Source of the DNA: Phycisphaerae bacterium
GTDB lineage: Bacteria; Planctomycetota; Phycisphaerae; Phycisphaerales; SM1A02
Reading direction: 5' to 3'
Length of the DNA: 21,162 nt
NCBI GenBank assembly: GCA_016873355.1
Contig: VGXK01000003.1
Location: 1 to 21,162, forward strand
In this document: positions 7,970 to 14,190 of the stretch, one piece after another
How the letters are laid out: each line of letters begins with the position of its first letter
Numbering within the stretch: the stretch's first letter is position 1
Program-made: the position numbers and the translations under genes
Notes under the pieces: model-generated
The model's input: only the letters and a program-made list of their open reading frames with translations
Told to the model about the DNA's origin: nothing
Database searches by the model: none

Positions 7970-7975
7970 TATGCT
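7970..7975 (+). promoter_or_regulatory. -10 element for the repeat-protein gene
   Basis: TATGCT lies 28 bases before ATG 8004. This gives a short leader of about 22 bases that includes the ribosome binding site GGAG at 7994-7997. No clear -35 is seen. Confidence 0.45.
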
Positions 7976-7976
7976 A
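7971..7976 (-). promoter_or_regulatory. -10 element facing the oxidoreductase gene
   Basis: TAGCAT on the minus strand overlaps the rightward TATGCT by five bases. The implied leader to ATG 7862 is about 100 bases. No clear -35 is seen. Confidence 0.4.
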
Positions 7977-7993
7977 ACCGTCCCTCATCTCCC

Positions 7994-7997
7994 GGAG
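7994..7997 (+). promoter_or_regulatory. Ribosome binding site that fixes the start at 8004
   Basis: GGAG lies six bases before ATG 8004. It selects this start inside a much longer open frame that runs in from 6453. Confidence 0.65.
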
Positions 7998-8003
7998 CCG
8001 TGC

Positions 8004-9059
8004 ATGTTGAGCCTTGAAGATCGTCTGGACCGCATCGAGTTCGCGCTGGAAGCCGCCGAGCGGCGCGCCCGCCGCTGGCGCTGGACCGCCGCCTCGCTTG
8101 CCGCGGCGCTCGTCGTCGGCGCGCTCGGCGCCTTCGCGGCGTCGCCTTTCGCGGATCTCGTGGAGGCGCGCACCGTTCGCGCGAATCGTCTCGAGATCGT
8201 GCGCGGCGACGGCAAGGTGGTGCTGCTGGCGGCGGAGAGCGCGGGCGCGGGGCAGCTCGATCTGTGGAGCGCCAGCGGCGCGAACACCGCTCGCGTCTCC
8301 AGCCCGGCGAGCGGCGGCGACCTGGTGCTCTTCAACGACAAGGGCCGCATGGTCTTCGGCGCCTACGCGAATCCGCACGGCGGACTGATCGAGGCGTTCC
8401 GCACCGACGGCACCGTCGGCGTGCGCGCGGGCGTCTCCGACGCGGGCAGCGCCGTGAGCGTGGTGGGCGGCAACGGCAAGGAAGTGCTCTTTGCTGGCAC
8501 CGATCGAAGCGGCGCGGGCGCGGTGCGCGTCGCGGAGCCGGGCGGCCGCACGGCGGCCACCATGCTCGTCGGCCCGGGAGGCGGCATGCTCGAAACGAGC
8601 ACTCGAAGCGGTCGGCCCGCCACGGTGATCGGGGCGAACTCCAACGGCGCCTCCGGCGTGATCCAGCTCAGCGGCTCGGGCGACAAGCCCGTCTGCGAGA
8701 TCGACGTGAAGGACGACGGCGGCGCGCGCATGATGCTCGGTTCGACGCAGGGCACCACGAACCTCGTGCTCGAGGCGAACGGGCAGGACACGGGACTCGT
8801 GTCGTGCTTCACCGCGGGGCGGCGCGTGCTCGCGTTCGGTTCCGGCATGTACGGCGGGCAAGTGAACCTGATCGGCGCGGACGGCCAGCCGGTGATGGTG
8901 CTCGGTCCCGTCTCCGACGGGCACGGCGGTTCAATCTCGGTGCGCGGAGCGGACGGGCAGCAGGTGGTGCGCTGCGGCGTCGACGCCCGCGGCGACGGCG
9001 AAGTGACGGTCTACTCCGCGAACGGCCAGACCAAGCGCGTGATCAACACCGAGCCGTGA
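8004..9059 (+). CDS. Membrane-anchored protein of about 13 beta-solenoid-like repeats
   Basis: The 351-residue product has a short charged helix (about 3-27, coiled-coil-like, EDRLDRIEFALEAAERRARR) and then one transmembrane segment at about 28-50. From about residue 60 to the end it consists of degenerate repeats of 21-24 residues. Each repeat has the pattern hydrophobic-x-hydrophobic strand, a turn with N/D/S-G-K/Q/R, a second strand, then a Gly-rich turn. Examples are LEIVRGDGKVVLLA, LVLFNDKGRMVFGA, VSVVGGNGKEVLFAG, VNLIGADGQPVMVLG and ISVRGADGQQVVRCG. I count about 13 units. This predicts a periplasmic or surface beta-solenoid rod tethered to the inner membrane by its N-terminus. No enzyme motif is seen. 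The open frame continues far upstream, but the GGAG at 7994 and the -10 at 7970 support this start. Confidence 0.8.
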   Translation: MLSLEDRLDRIEFALEAAERRARRWRWTAASLAAALVVGALGAFAASPFADLVEARTVRANRLEIVRGDGKVVLLAAESAGAGQLDLWSASGANTARVSSPASGGDLVLFNDKGRMVFGAYANPHGGLIEAFRTDGTVGVRAGVSDAGSAVSVVGGNGKEVLFAGTDRSGAGAVRVAEPGGRTAATMLVGPGGGMLETSTRSGRPATVIGANSNGASGVIQLSGSGDKPVCEIDVKDDGGARMMLGSTQGTTNLVLEANGQDTGLVSCFTAGRRVLAFGSGMYGGQVNLIGADGQPVMVLGPVSDGHGGSISVRGADGQQVVRCGVDARGDGEVTVYSANGQTKRVINTEP

Positions 9060-9129
9060 GAATGAAATCGGAACGGCGCAGGCAACGATCGCCGCACTCT
9101 CCCCCGCAGATCTACTCGAAGCGAACGCC

Positions 9130-9588
9130 ATGAATCCACCCGCCTCATCGAACGCCAGGAACGCCCCGTCGACCGGCGCGGACTCCGCCGTCAACGACGT
9201 CGCTCGCGTGCGCGTGGAGAGCGCCGCAGACACCCAGGTGATCCTCTCGGTGCCGAACACGAACTACCGGCTCCATCTCGCGCCGGGGGCGCCGCTCTCG
9301 GCGTTTCCCAGCGAGCCGGGACGGCGCGCCAAGGGCGTCATTTCGGGCAAGGCGCTTCGCATGCACCGCGCGGTGGCGGGAGGCTCGTTCATCGAACCGA
9401 TCGAGGGTCATCCGCGCATCGTGCAGGGCAGCGTGCTTGCGGTGGATCTCGATCGCAATCGCGTGCTGATCCACGCCGCCGTGCCGATGTGGCTCGCCGC
9501 CGCCGACGGTCAGCTCGCCTCCGACTTCCAGACCGGCGACATGGTGAATTTCTACGCCGAGAGCGGCATGCGATTCACGCCGCGCTGA
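9130..9588 (+). CDS. Small protein of unknown function
   Basis: I do not recognise this 152-residue protein. The first 25 residues look disordered (Asn/Ala/Ser-rich). The remainder alternates short beta strands and turns (VARVRVESAADTQVILSV, YRLHLAPG, KGVISGKALRM, IVQGSVLAVDLDRNRVLIHAAV, FQTGDMVNFY), which suggests a compact all-beta barrel such as an OB- or SH3-like fold. There is no signal peptide, membrane helix or Cys. It lies 70 bases after the repeat-protein gene on the same strand and may share its transcript. A TCTACT 13 bases before the ATG could be a weak promoter of its own. The high GC and codon pattern match the neighbours. Confidence 0.65.
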   Translation: MNPPASSNARNAPSTGADSAVNDVARVRVESAADTQVILSVPNTNYRLHLAPGAPLSAFPSEPGRRAKGVISGKALRMHRAVAGGSFIEPIEGHPRIVQGSVLAVDLDRNRVLIHAAVPMWLAAADGQLASDFQTGDMVNFYAESGMRFTPR

Positions 9589-9612
9589 ACGGGTGCGCTG
9601 TTCGCACGCGGA

Positions 9613-10230
9613 TCACCCGCGCGAACGCAGGAAGTTCTCCAGCAGCGCCGGGCCGTCCGTGGTGAGGAAACTCTCGGGGTGGAACTGCACGCCGTCCATC
9701 GGCGCCGCGCCGTTCGTGGGGCGCGCGGCGCTCGCGCGATCGGAGACGCCCTTCCAACGCAACCCCATCACCTCGCCTTCGGGAGTCCATGCCGAAACCT
9801 CGAAGTCCTTGCCGACCGTTGCGCGATCGACGATCAGCGAGTGATAGCGCGTCGCCGTGAACGGATTCGGCAGACCCGCGTAGATGCCGCGACCGTCGTG
9901 ATGAATCGCCCAGGTCTTGCCGTGCACCACGCGCTCGTTGCGCCGCACGGTCATGCCGTGGCACTCGCCGATCGCCTGATGGCCGAGACAGACGCCGAGC
10001 ACGGGAATGCGCCCCCGGAACTGCGGGATCAACTCGGTTGAAACGCCCGATTCCTTCGGCGTGCACGGTCCCGGCGAAATGACCAGGTACAACGGCTTCA
10101 GCGCCTCCGCTTCCTTGGCCGTGATCGCGTCGTTGCGCACCACGCGCACCTCGAGCTCCGGGCGCAGCGTCTGGAACGCGTGCACCAGGTTGAAGGTGAA
10201 GGAGTCGTAGTTGTCGATCAGCAGCAGCAC
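9613..10230 (-). CDS. trpG: Anthranilate/aminodeoxychorismate synthase glutamine amidotransferase subunit
   Basis: This class I amidotransferase hydrolyses glutamine and passes ammonia to a TrpE or PabB partner, for tryptophan or folate synthesis. The 205-residue product begins LLIDNYDSFTFNLVHAF and has ISPGPCTP, the nucleophile motif VLGVCLGHQ (Cys81), and the other triad members in VQFHPESF (His184, Glu186). About 14 extra residues (roughly 165-178) precede VQFHPES. The start is GTG 10230: it begins the first beta strand of the fold and lies seven bases after a -10-like TAGGCT, so the mRNA is probably leaderless. The longer in-frame start at 10317 would add an Arg/Ala-rich tail not expected in the family. 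No trpE or pabB is adjacent, so trpG versus pabA cannot be decided; one subunit may serve both. Confidence 0.9.
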   Translation of the reverse strand: MLLLIDNYDSFTFNLVHAFQTLRPELEVRVVRNDAITAKEAEALKPLYLVISPGPCTPKESGVSTELIPQFRGRIPVLGVCLGHQAIGECHGMTVRRNERVVHGKTWAIHHDGRGIYAGLPNPFTATRYHSLIVDRATVGKDFEVSAWTPEGEVMGLRWKGVSDRASAARPTNGAAPMDGVQFHPESFLTTDGPALLENFLRSRG

Positions 10231-10237
10231 GACCCGA

Positions 10238-10243
10238 AGCCTA
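10238..10243 (-). promoter_or_regulatory. -10 element for trpG (leaderless GTG start)
   Basis: TAGGCT on the minus strand ends seven bases before GTG 10230. The usual -10 to start distance puts the first transcribed base at the GTG. A short inverted repeat (CGCCGC-TC-GCGGCG, 10254-10267) sits in the spacer. Confidence 0.55.
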
Positions 10244-10282
10244 CGCGCTCGCACGCCGCTCGCGGCGAGTCGCGGGCGCGCC

Positions 10283-10307
10283 GGCGGCGCCGCTTCGCGG
10301 CGCCGCC
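10283..10307. terminator. Strong GC hairpin after the DUF1444 gene
   Basis: Two perfect 11-base arms (GGCGGCGCCGC at 10283-10293 and its complement at 10297-10307) enclose a three-base TTC loop. The hairpin begins six bases past the stop codon of the DUF1444 gene. There is no T-run, so it may be a Rho-assisted terminator or a 3'-end stabiliser. It separates that gene from the trpG promoter. Confidence 0.55.
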
Positions 10308-10313
10308 GAGGCG

Positions 10314-11111
10314 TCACGCGGCTTCGGCGGCCGTTCCGGCCACGCCGTCGCGCGTGACGAGGAAGAGCGAACTCGTGATCGGGTAAGGCAGGCGCTGATA
10401 GTCGCGCTCCACGCGGTCCTGCAGTCGCGTCACGAACTCCTTGGGATCGCAGGTGAGCGCGAGGAACATGTCGCGAGCCGGCGTGGCGACATAGAAGTCG
10501 CCCTTGAGCTCCGGCGCCAATCGCTGGTGCAGCCGCGTGAGCAGCAGTCGCGCGGCGTCGTAGCCGTCCTGCATCGACACGAGCGCGGCTCGCCCGCCTT
10601 CGGTCGAATCGACCACCTGCACGCGCAGATCCGGCGAGTAGCGGGCAAGGTTCTGCCGCGCCACTTCCTCGAGCTCCTCCGGCTGCACGCCCCAGCGGAT
10701 CATCTGCTCGGTGGTGACGCTCACCGTCACGTGCGGCAGATCGATCACGAAGACGACGACCGTTCCGTTCACGAACGGCACGTGGGCCACCAGCTCGCGA
10801 TCCATCTGCCCGAAGATCGATTCAGGCTGGATGCGCGGCATGATCCGATGGCGGGCCACCGCGAACGGCATGGGAATCGCGCCGAGCGCGTCGCCTTCGA
10901 GCAGGCGGTCGAAGTAGTGCTCCACGATGTCGACCGCACGGTCGGGGTCCTGGCGGCACATGCGGAAGAGATTTTCGAGTCCCAGGCTGCGGCCGTCGAC
11001 CACGAGCGAGAGCGGCCCCGAGAGATCCGCCCGTCGTTCCGGCCAGTTGCGGCGAAACAACTTGTGCACGAAGTCGCCGAAAGCCTCCGGTCCCATGAAC
11101 GGAACGCTCAT
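10314..11111 (-). CDS. DUF1444 (YtpQ-like) family protein
   Basis: The 265-residue product resembles the DUF1444 family, whose Bacillus member is YtpQ; its biochemical role is unknown. Shared features that I recognise are the central DGYDAARLLL segment (about 180-190), the downstream GDFYVATPARDMFLAL strand-turn-strand (about 208-222), and the overall alternation of helical and beta segments. There is no signal peptide or membrane helix, so it is predicted cytoplasmic. The start ATG 11111 is supported by GGAGGAGG six bases upstream. A nine-base-pair inverted repeat abuts that site directly on its 5' side. The gene is followed by a strong hairpin and appears to be its own transcription unit, divergent from kdsA. 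No role can be inferred from its neighbours. Confidence 0.75.
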   Translation of the reverse strand: MSVPFMGPEAFGDFVHKLFRRNWPERRADLSGPLSLVVDGRSLGLENLFRMCRQDPDRAVDIVEHYFDRLLEGDALGAIPMPFAVARHRIMPRIQPESIFGQMDRELVAHVPFVNGTVVVFVIDLPHVTVSVTTEQMIRWGVQPEELEEVARQNLARYSPDLRVQVVDSTEGGRAALVSMQDGYDAARLLLTRLHQRLAPELKGDFYVATPARDMFLALTCDPKEFVTRLQDRVERDYQRLPYPITSSLFLVTRDGVAGTAAEAA

Positions 11112-11117
11112 CGAGTG

Positions 11118-11149
11118 CCTCCTCCGCCGTCCCGATCGCCCGGGACGGC
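11118..11149 (-). promoter_or_regulatory. Ribosome binding site abutted by a nine-base-pair hairpin
   Basis: The minus strand reads GGAGGAGG at 11125-11118, six bases before ATG 11111. Immediately upstream, arms GCCGTCCCG (11126-11134 on the plus strand) and CGGGACGGC (11141-11149) pair perfectly around a six-base loop. In the mRNA the hairpin ends exactly where the ribosome binding site begins. A role in translation control, or as a protein operator in DNA, is inference. Confidence 0.5.
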
Positions 11150-11227
11150 TCCGTCAATGTCGGTTACAAAACGCCGCAAGTCGCCTCCTTGGGAGTCGAT
11201 CCGGTCGCGCCCGCCGTGACAGACCCG

Positions 11228-12067
11228 ATGTCCGTACCCGCCTACGCCTCTCCGCTGCGAGCATTCTTCGAGCGTCCCGCGTCCACGCTCCTGGTGATCG
11301 CCGGCCCCTGCGTTCTCGAGGACGACGAAACCAATCGGACCATCGGCAGGACCGTTCGGGATGCATGCACGGAACTGGGCTGGCCTTACGTCTTCAAGGC
11401 GAGCTTCGACAAGGCGAACCGCACGAGCATTCGAAGTCATCGAGGTCCGGGAGCCTCGACGGGACTCGAGCGCCTGCGACGATTGCGCGACGAGCTCCAG
11501 GTTCCCGTCACCACCGACATCCACGAGCCGTCGCAGGCGCAGGCGGCCGCGGCCGCGGCGGACATTCTTCAGATCCCCGCGTTCCTCTGCCGTCAGACCG
11601 ATCTGTTGCGCGCCGCCGCCGACACGGGCCAACCGGTGAACGTCAAGAAGGGACAGTTCCTCTCGCCGGAGGAGATGAAGTCCGTGATGCAGAAGCTGCG
11701 CGAAGGCGGATGTCGCCACGCGATGGTCACGGAGCGCGGCACGTTCTTCGGCTACCACCGTCTCGTGAACGACTTCGTCGGGCTCGGCGACCTGCGCGAA
11801 CTCGGCGTGCCGGTCTGCTTCGACGCGTCGCACTCGACGCAGCTTCCCGGCGCCGCGGGCACTTCGAGCGGCGGTCGGCCGGAACGCACGGCGCTGCTCG
11901 CTCGCGCCGCGGTCGCCGCGGGCATCGACGCGATCTTCCTCGAGTGCCACCCCGAACCCGCTCGCGCCAGCAGCGATTCGAGCATTGCGCTGCGGCTCTC
12001 GGAAGTGCGGCCGCTGCTCGGGCGCCTGCACGCGATTCGCGCCGCGACCGGCGCCGATCTCGGATGA
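11228..12067 (+). CDS. kdsA: 3-deoxy-8-phosphooctulonate synthase (KDO-8-P synthase)
   Basis: KdsA condenses phosphoenolpyruvate with arabinose-5-phosphate to make KDO-8-phosphate, the precursor of the KDO sugar of lipopolysaccharide. The 279-residue product has IAGPCVLE at 24-31, FKASFDKANRTS at 56-67, QIPAFLCRQTDLL at 115-127, NVKKGQF at 138-144, ERGTFFGYHRLV at 169-180 and FDASHSTQLPG at 198-208. Cys28, His202, Glu239 and Asp250 match the metal ligands of the class II (metal-dependent) enzymes; class I enzymes carry Asn in place of that Cys. ATG 11228 is preferred to an in-frame TTG at 11189, giving the family length. It implies an outer membrane with KDO-containing LPS. The next genes are mcsA and mcsB, which have their own promoter. 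Confidence 0.95.
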   Translation: MSVPAYASPLRAFFERPASTLLVIAGPCVLEDDETNRTIGRTVRDACTELGWPYVFKASFDKANRTSIRSHRGPGASTGLERLRRLRDELQVPVTTDIHEPSQAQAAAAAADILQIPAFLCRQTDLLRAAADTGQPVNVKKGQFLSPEEMKSVMQKLREGGCRHAMVTERGTFFGYHRLVNDFVGLGDLRELGVPVCFDASHSTQLPGAAGTSSGGRPERTALLARAAVAAGIDAIFLECHPEPARASSDSSIALRLSEVRPLLGRLHAIRAATGADLG

Positions 12068-12095
12068 TCGCGGAGGATCGTGGAGGATCGCGGGC
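12056..12095 (+). repeat. Four 10-base direct repeats across the kdsA stop
   Basis: Four consecutive decamers of the form GATCnCGGAG/T (GATCTCGGAT, GATCGCGGAG, GATCGTGGAG, GATCGCGGGC) run from the last kdsA codons into the gap before mcsA. The kdsA stop (12065-12067) straddles the first and second copies. A further GGAGGATCG occurs near 12132. The period is close to one helical turn. Confidence 0.5.
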
Positions 12096-12165
12096 CGCCT
12101 CGCATCGATGCGGTCGAGTCCGATCGACGACGGAGGATCGATGGTGCTCCAGCCGCCGCGCCGAA

Positions 12166-12171
12166 TAGACT
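12166..12171 (+). promoter_or_regulatory. -10 element for mcsA-mcsB (leaderless or very short leader)
   Basis: TAGACT ends ten bases before ATG 12182. The leader would be zero to three bases, with no ribosome binding site possible. A second in-frame ATG at 12188 is an alternative start. Confidence 0.5.
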
Positions 12172-12181
12172 TGGGCCGTCG

Positions 12182-12691
12182 ATGTCGATGAAGCACTGCG
12201 ATCTCTGCCAGAAACCTGCCGTCGTTCACGAGGTGGTCATCAGGAACGGCGTGACGAGCGAACTGCACCTCTGCGCCGAGCACGCCGCCGAGAAGGGCTT
12301 CCAGGTGCCGATGGCGTCGGCGGCGCAGGTCATCACCAAGCTCGTGGAGCAGACGGGCCTCGCGCGGAAGGGTCGACGAACGGGCGCGTGCCCTGGCTGC
12401 GGTCTCACGATCGTCGAGTTCCGGCAGAGCGGCGTGCTCGGGTGCCCCTCCTGCTACGACGCCTTCCAGCCCGATCTCGGCACGCTCATCGAACGCGCGC
12501 AGGCCGGCGCCACGCACCACGTCGGTCGCGCTCCGCCTCGCGCGCTTGCGGGCGCCGAGCGAGTGCTCCGGCGTCAGCGCCTGGTGCAGGAGCTCGACGC
12601 CGCGGTCGCCGCCGAGCAGTACGAGCGCGCGGCGCGCCTGCGCGATCGCCTGCACGAGCTCGACGCCGGCGGCACGGAGACCTCCTCGTGA
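12182..12691 (+). CDS. mcsA: McsA-type zinc-binding activator of protein arginine kinase
   Basis: McsA binds and activates McsB, the kinase that tags proteins on arginine for the ClpC protease. The 169-residue product has two zinc-binding clusters: CDLC at 6-9 with CAEH at 31-34, and CPGC at 70-73 with CPSC at 88-91. A UVR-type helical hairpin follows at about 130-163 (LRRQRLVQELDAAVAAEQYERAARLRDRL), the motif shared with UvrB/UvrC and ClpC. This is the standard McsA order and length. Its stop overlaps the mcsB start by four bases (GTGA), so translation is coupled. Unlike Bacillus, no ctsR or clpC flanks the pair within this window. A -10-like element stands just before the start. Confidence 0.9.
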   Translation: MSMKHCDLCQKPAVVHEVVIRNGVTSELHLCAEHAAEKGFQVPMASAAQVITKLVEQTGLARKGRRTGACPGCGLTIVEFRQSGVLGCPSCYDAFQPDLGTLIERAQAGATHHVGRAPPRALAGAERVLRRQRLVQELDAAVAAEQYERAARLRDRLHELDAGGTETSS

Positions 12692-13740
12692 GGCTCGGTC
12701 CGAAGGATCCGCTTTCCGCGGGCGCCGGCCCCGAGGCCGACGTGGTCGCGCGGAGCCGCATCCGACTTGCCCGGAATCTTGCGGGATTCCCGTTCGTGGC
12801 TCGGGCCACGGACGTGCAGCGGCGCGAAGTCGTGGATCTCGTCCGTCGCGCGGGCGCCGCGTGCCGGGACTCGCCCGCGCTCGAATGGCACCCGATGTCG
12901 CAGACCTCCGCGCACGAACGACAGCTGCTCGTGGAACGGCACCTGGTCAGCCGGAACTTCGCGAGCACGGAGATCGCCTGCGCCGTGGGGCTCAGCGCCG
13001 ACGAGCGACTCTCGGTGATGGTGAACGAGGAGGATCACCTCCGCATCCAGGCGCTCGCGCCGGGATTCGACCTGCGCGCCGCGATGTCGCTCGCGTCGAG
13101 CTTCGACGACGCGCTCGGCCGGACGGTGGACTACGCCTTCAGCCCGCGCTGGGGACATCTCACCGCATGTCCCACGAACGTGGGTTGCGGCATCCGGCTC
13201 TCGGTGATGGTGCATCTTCCGTCGCTCAAGCTCACGGGCGAGCTCGAGCGCGTGAAGCGCGCCGCGAAGGATCTCAACCTCGCCGTGCGCGGCTTCTACG
13301 GCGAGGGCACGGAGGCGATCGGCAGCTTCTTCCAGATCTCGAACCAGGTCACGCTCGGCGTGAGCGAGGACGATCTGCTCGAGGAGTTCGCCGATCGCGT
13401 GGTGCCTCAGATCGTCACCTACGAGCGCGAGGCTCGATCGATGCTCCTCGATCGTTCACGCCTGGTCGTGGAGGACAAGGTGTGGCGCGCCGTGGCGACG
13501 CTTCGTGCGGCGCGACTGCTCACCGCGGACGAAGCGCTCAAGCTGCTCTCGAGCCTTCGGCTGGGAATCTCGGCGGGACTCGTGTCGGGTCTCACGCTCG
13601 ATCGCCTGAGCTCGCTCGTCGTGCAGACGCAGCCGGCGCATCTGCTGTCGTCGGAGCCTTCGGCGAAGGACGAGCAGACGGCGAAGGCGATCCGCGCGAA
13701 CTTCCTGCGGCAGGCGCTTCGCGACGTCGAGGTCGGCTAG
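12688..13740 (+). CDS. mcsB: Protein arginine kinase McsB
   Basis: McsB phosphorylates arginine residues; in Bacillus phosphoarginine marks proteins for ClpCP degradation. The 350-residue product has phosphagen-kinase motifs: SRIRLARN at 23-30 (ATP phosphate contact), VNEEDHLRIQ at 112-121 (acidic catalytic site), and CPTNVGCGIR at 161-170. Cys161 matches the essential cysteine of the family. GFYGEGTEAIGSFFQISNQ at 202-220 is the second nucleotide-binding region. Position 167 is Cys where relatives usually have Thr (NxGTG). Length matches the family (about 350). The GTG 12688 start overlaps the mcsA stop by four bases. Without its ClpC and CtsR partners in the window, whether the pair serves degradation or regulation here is open. 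Confidence 0.93.
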   Translation: MRLGPKDPLSAGAGPEADVVARSRIRLARNLAGFPFVARATDVQRREVVDLVRRAGAACRDSPALEWHPMSQTSAHERQLLVERHLVSRNFASTEIACAVGLSADERLSVMVNEEDHLRIQALAPGFDLRAAMSLASSFDDALGRTVDYAFSPRWGHLTACPTNVGCGIRLSVMVHLPSLKLTGELERVKRAAKDLNLAVRGFYGEGTEAIGSFFQISNQVTLGVSEDDLLEEFADRVVPQIVTYEREARSMLLDRSRLVVEDKVWRAVATLRAARLLTADEALKLLSSLRLGISAGLVSGLTLDRLSSLVVQTQPAHLLSSEPSAKDEQTAKAIRANFLRQALRDVEVG

Positions 13741-13816
13741 AACGGCCCAAGAACGAGGGAAGCGGTGTGGGGCAAGGAGCCGAGGCGAGGCTGGGTCCTG
13801 GTGACCCGCCGAGCTG

Positions 13817-13832
13817 ATGGCGACACCGCCAT
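13817..13832. terminator. Small hairpin between convergent mcsB and phhB
   Basis: ATGGCG-ACAC-CGCCAT forms a six-base-pair stem in the 112-base gap between the convergent genes. A second five-base-pair stem (GGGTC...GACCC) lies near 13794-13807. Neither has a T-run. This is a weak candidate for bidirectional termination. Confidence 0.25.
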
Positions 13833-13852
13833 GCGCCGTCTCCCTCGCTCCG

Positions 13853-14149
13853 TCACTTCGCCTTGTGGGAGGCGCCGAGCTTGTCGGCGGCGACCGCGAA
13901 GGCCAGGTCCTTCTCGGTGATGCCGCCGGCGTCGTGCGTGGAAAGCGTGAGGCTCACCTTGTTCCAGCGCACCAGGATGTCCGGATGGTGCTGCACGCGC
14001 TCCGCCTCCTGCGCCACCGCGTTGACGAAGGTCATCGCTTGCGAGAAGTCCTTGAGCACGTAGGTCCGCTGGATCGAGTCTCCCGATTGGGTCCACTTGG
14101 CCAGCGAATCGAGCCGCTCGTCCACCTGCGCCTGGGTGAGGCGTGTCAT
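13853..14149 (-). CDS. phhB: Pterin-4a-carbinolamine dehydratase (PhhB/PCD family)
   Basis: This small enzyme dehydrates 4a-hydroxy-tetrahydrobiopterin to recycle the cofactor of aromatic amino acid hydroxylases; many bacterial homologues have other pterin roles. The 98-residue product carries the full family signature HHPDILVRWNKVSLTLSTHDAGGIT (His-His-Pro plus Trp and the TH...GG segment). Length matches family members. ATG 14149 is chosen over an in-frame GTG at 14158 because TATCAT ends nine bases before the ATG, a typical leaderless arrangement in this window. It is divergent from gluQ and no phenylalanine hydroxylase gene is nearby, so the physiological partner is unknown. Confidence 0.93.
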   Translation of the reverse strand: MTRLTQAQVDERLDSLAKWTQSGDSIQRTYVLKDFSQAMTFVNAVAQEAERVQHHPDILVRWNKVSLTLSTHDAGGITEKDLAFAVAADKLGASHKAK

Positions 14150-14158
14150 CGGGGCCAC

Positions 14159-14164
14159 ATGATA
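14159..14164 (-). promoter_or_regulatory. -10 element for phhB (leaderless start)
   Basis: TATCAT on the minus strand ends nine bases before ATG 14149. It is the closest to TATAAT among the leaderless sites here. It lies only 11 bases from the gluQ -10 facing the other way. Confidence 0.55.
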
Positions 14165-14175
14165 CCCGCGGCCGC

Positions 14176-14181
14176 TACGCT
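14176..14181 (+). promoter_or_regulatory. -10 element for gluQ (leaderless start)
   Basis: TACGCT, inside the recurring 12-mer CCGCTACGCTCC (14172-14183), ends nine bases before ATG 14191. No ribosome binding site fits between the two. Confidence 0.55.
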
Positions 14182-14190
14182 CCTGCGGCG

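Noticed and set aside
6453..8003. Upstream extension of the repeat-protein frame
   Set aside because: It runs antisense through the oxidoreductase and has shadow-like composition; a ribosome binding site and -10 support the start at 8004.
11189..11227. TTG start giving kdsA 13 extra residues
   Set aside because: ATG 11228 gives the family length and the extension has no conserved features.
13741..13852. Long-range inverted segments GAGGGA/TCCCTC and GCGGTGT/ACACCGC between mcsB and phhB
   Set aside because: Arms are short and unequally spaced; this is likely chance in GC-rich sequence.
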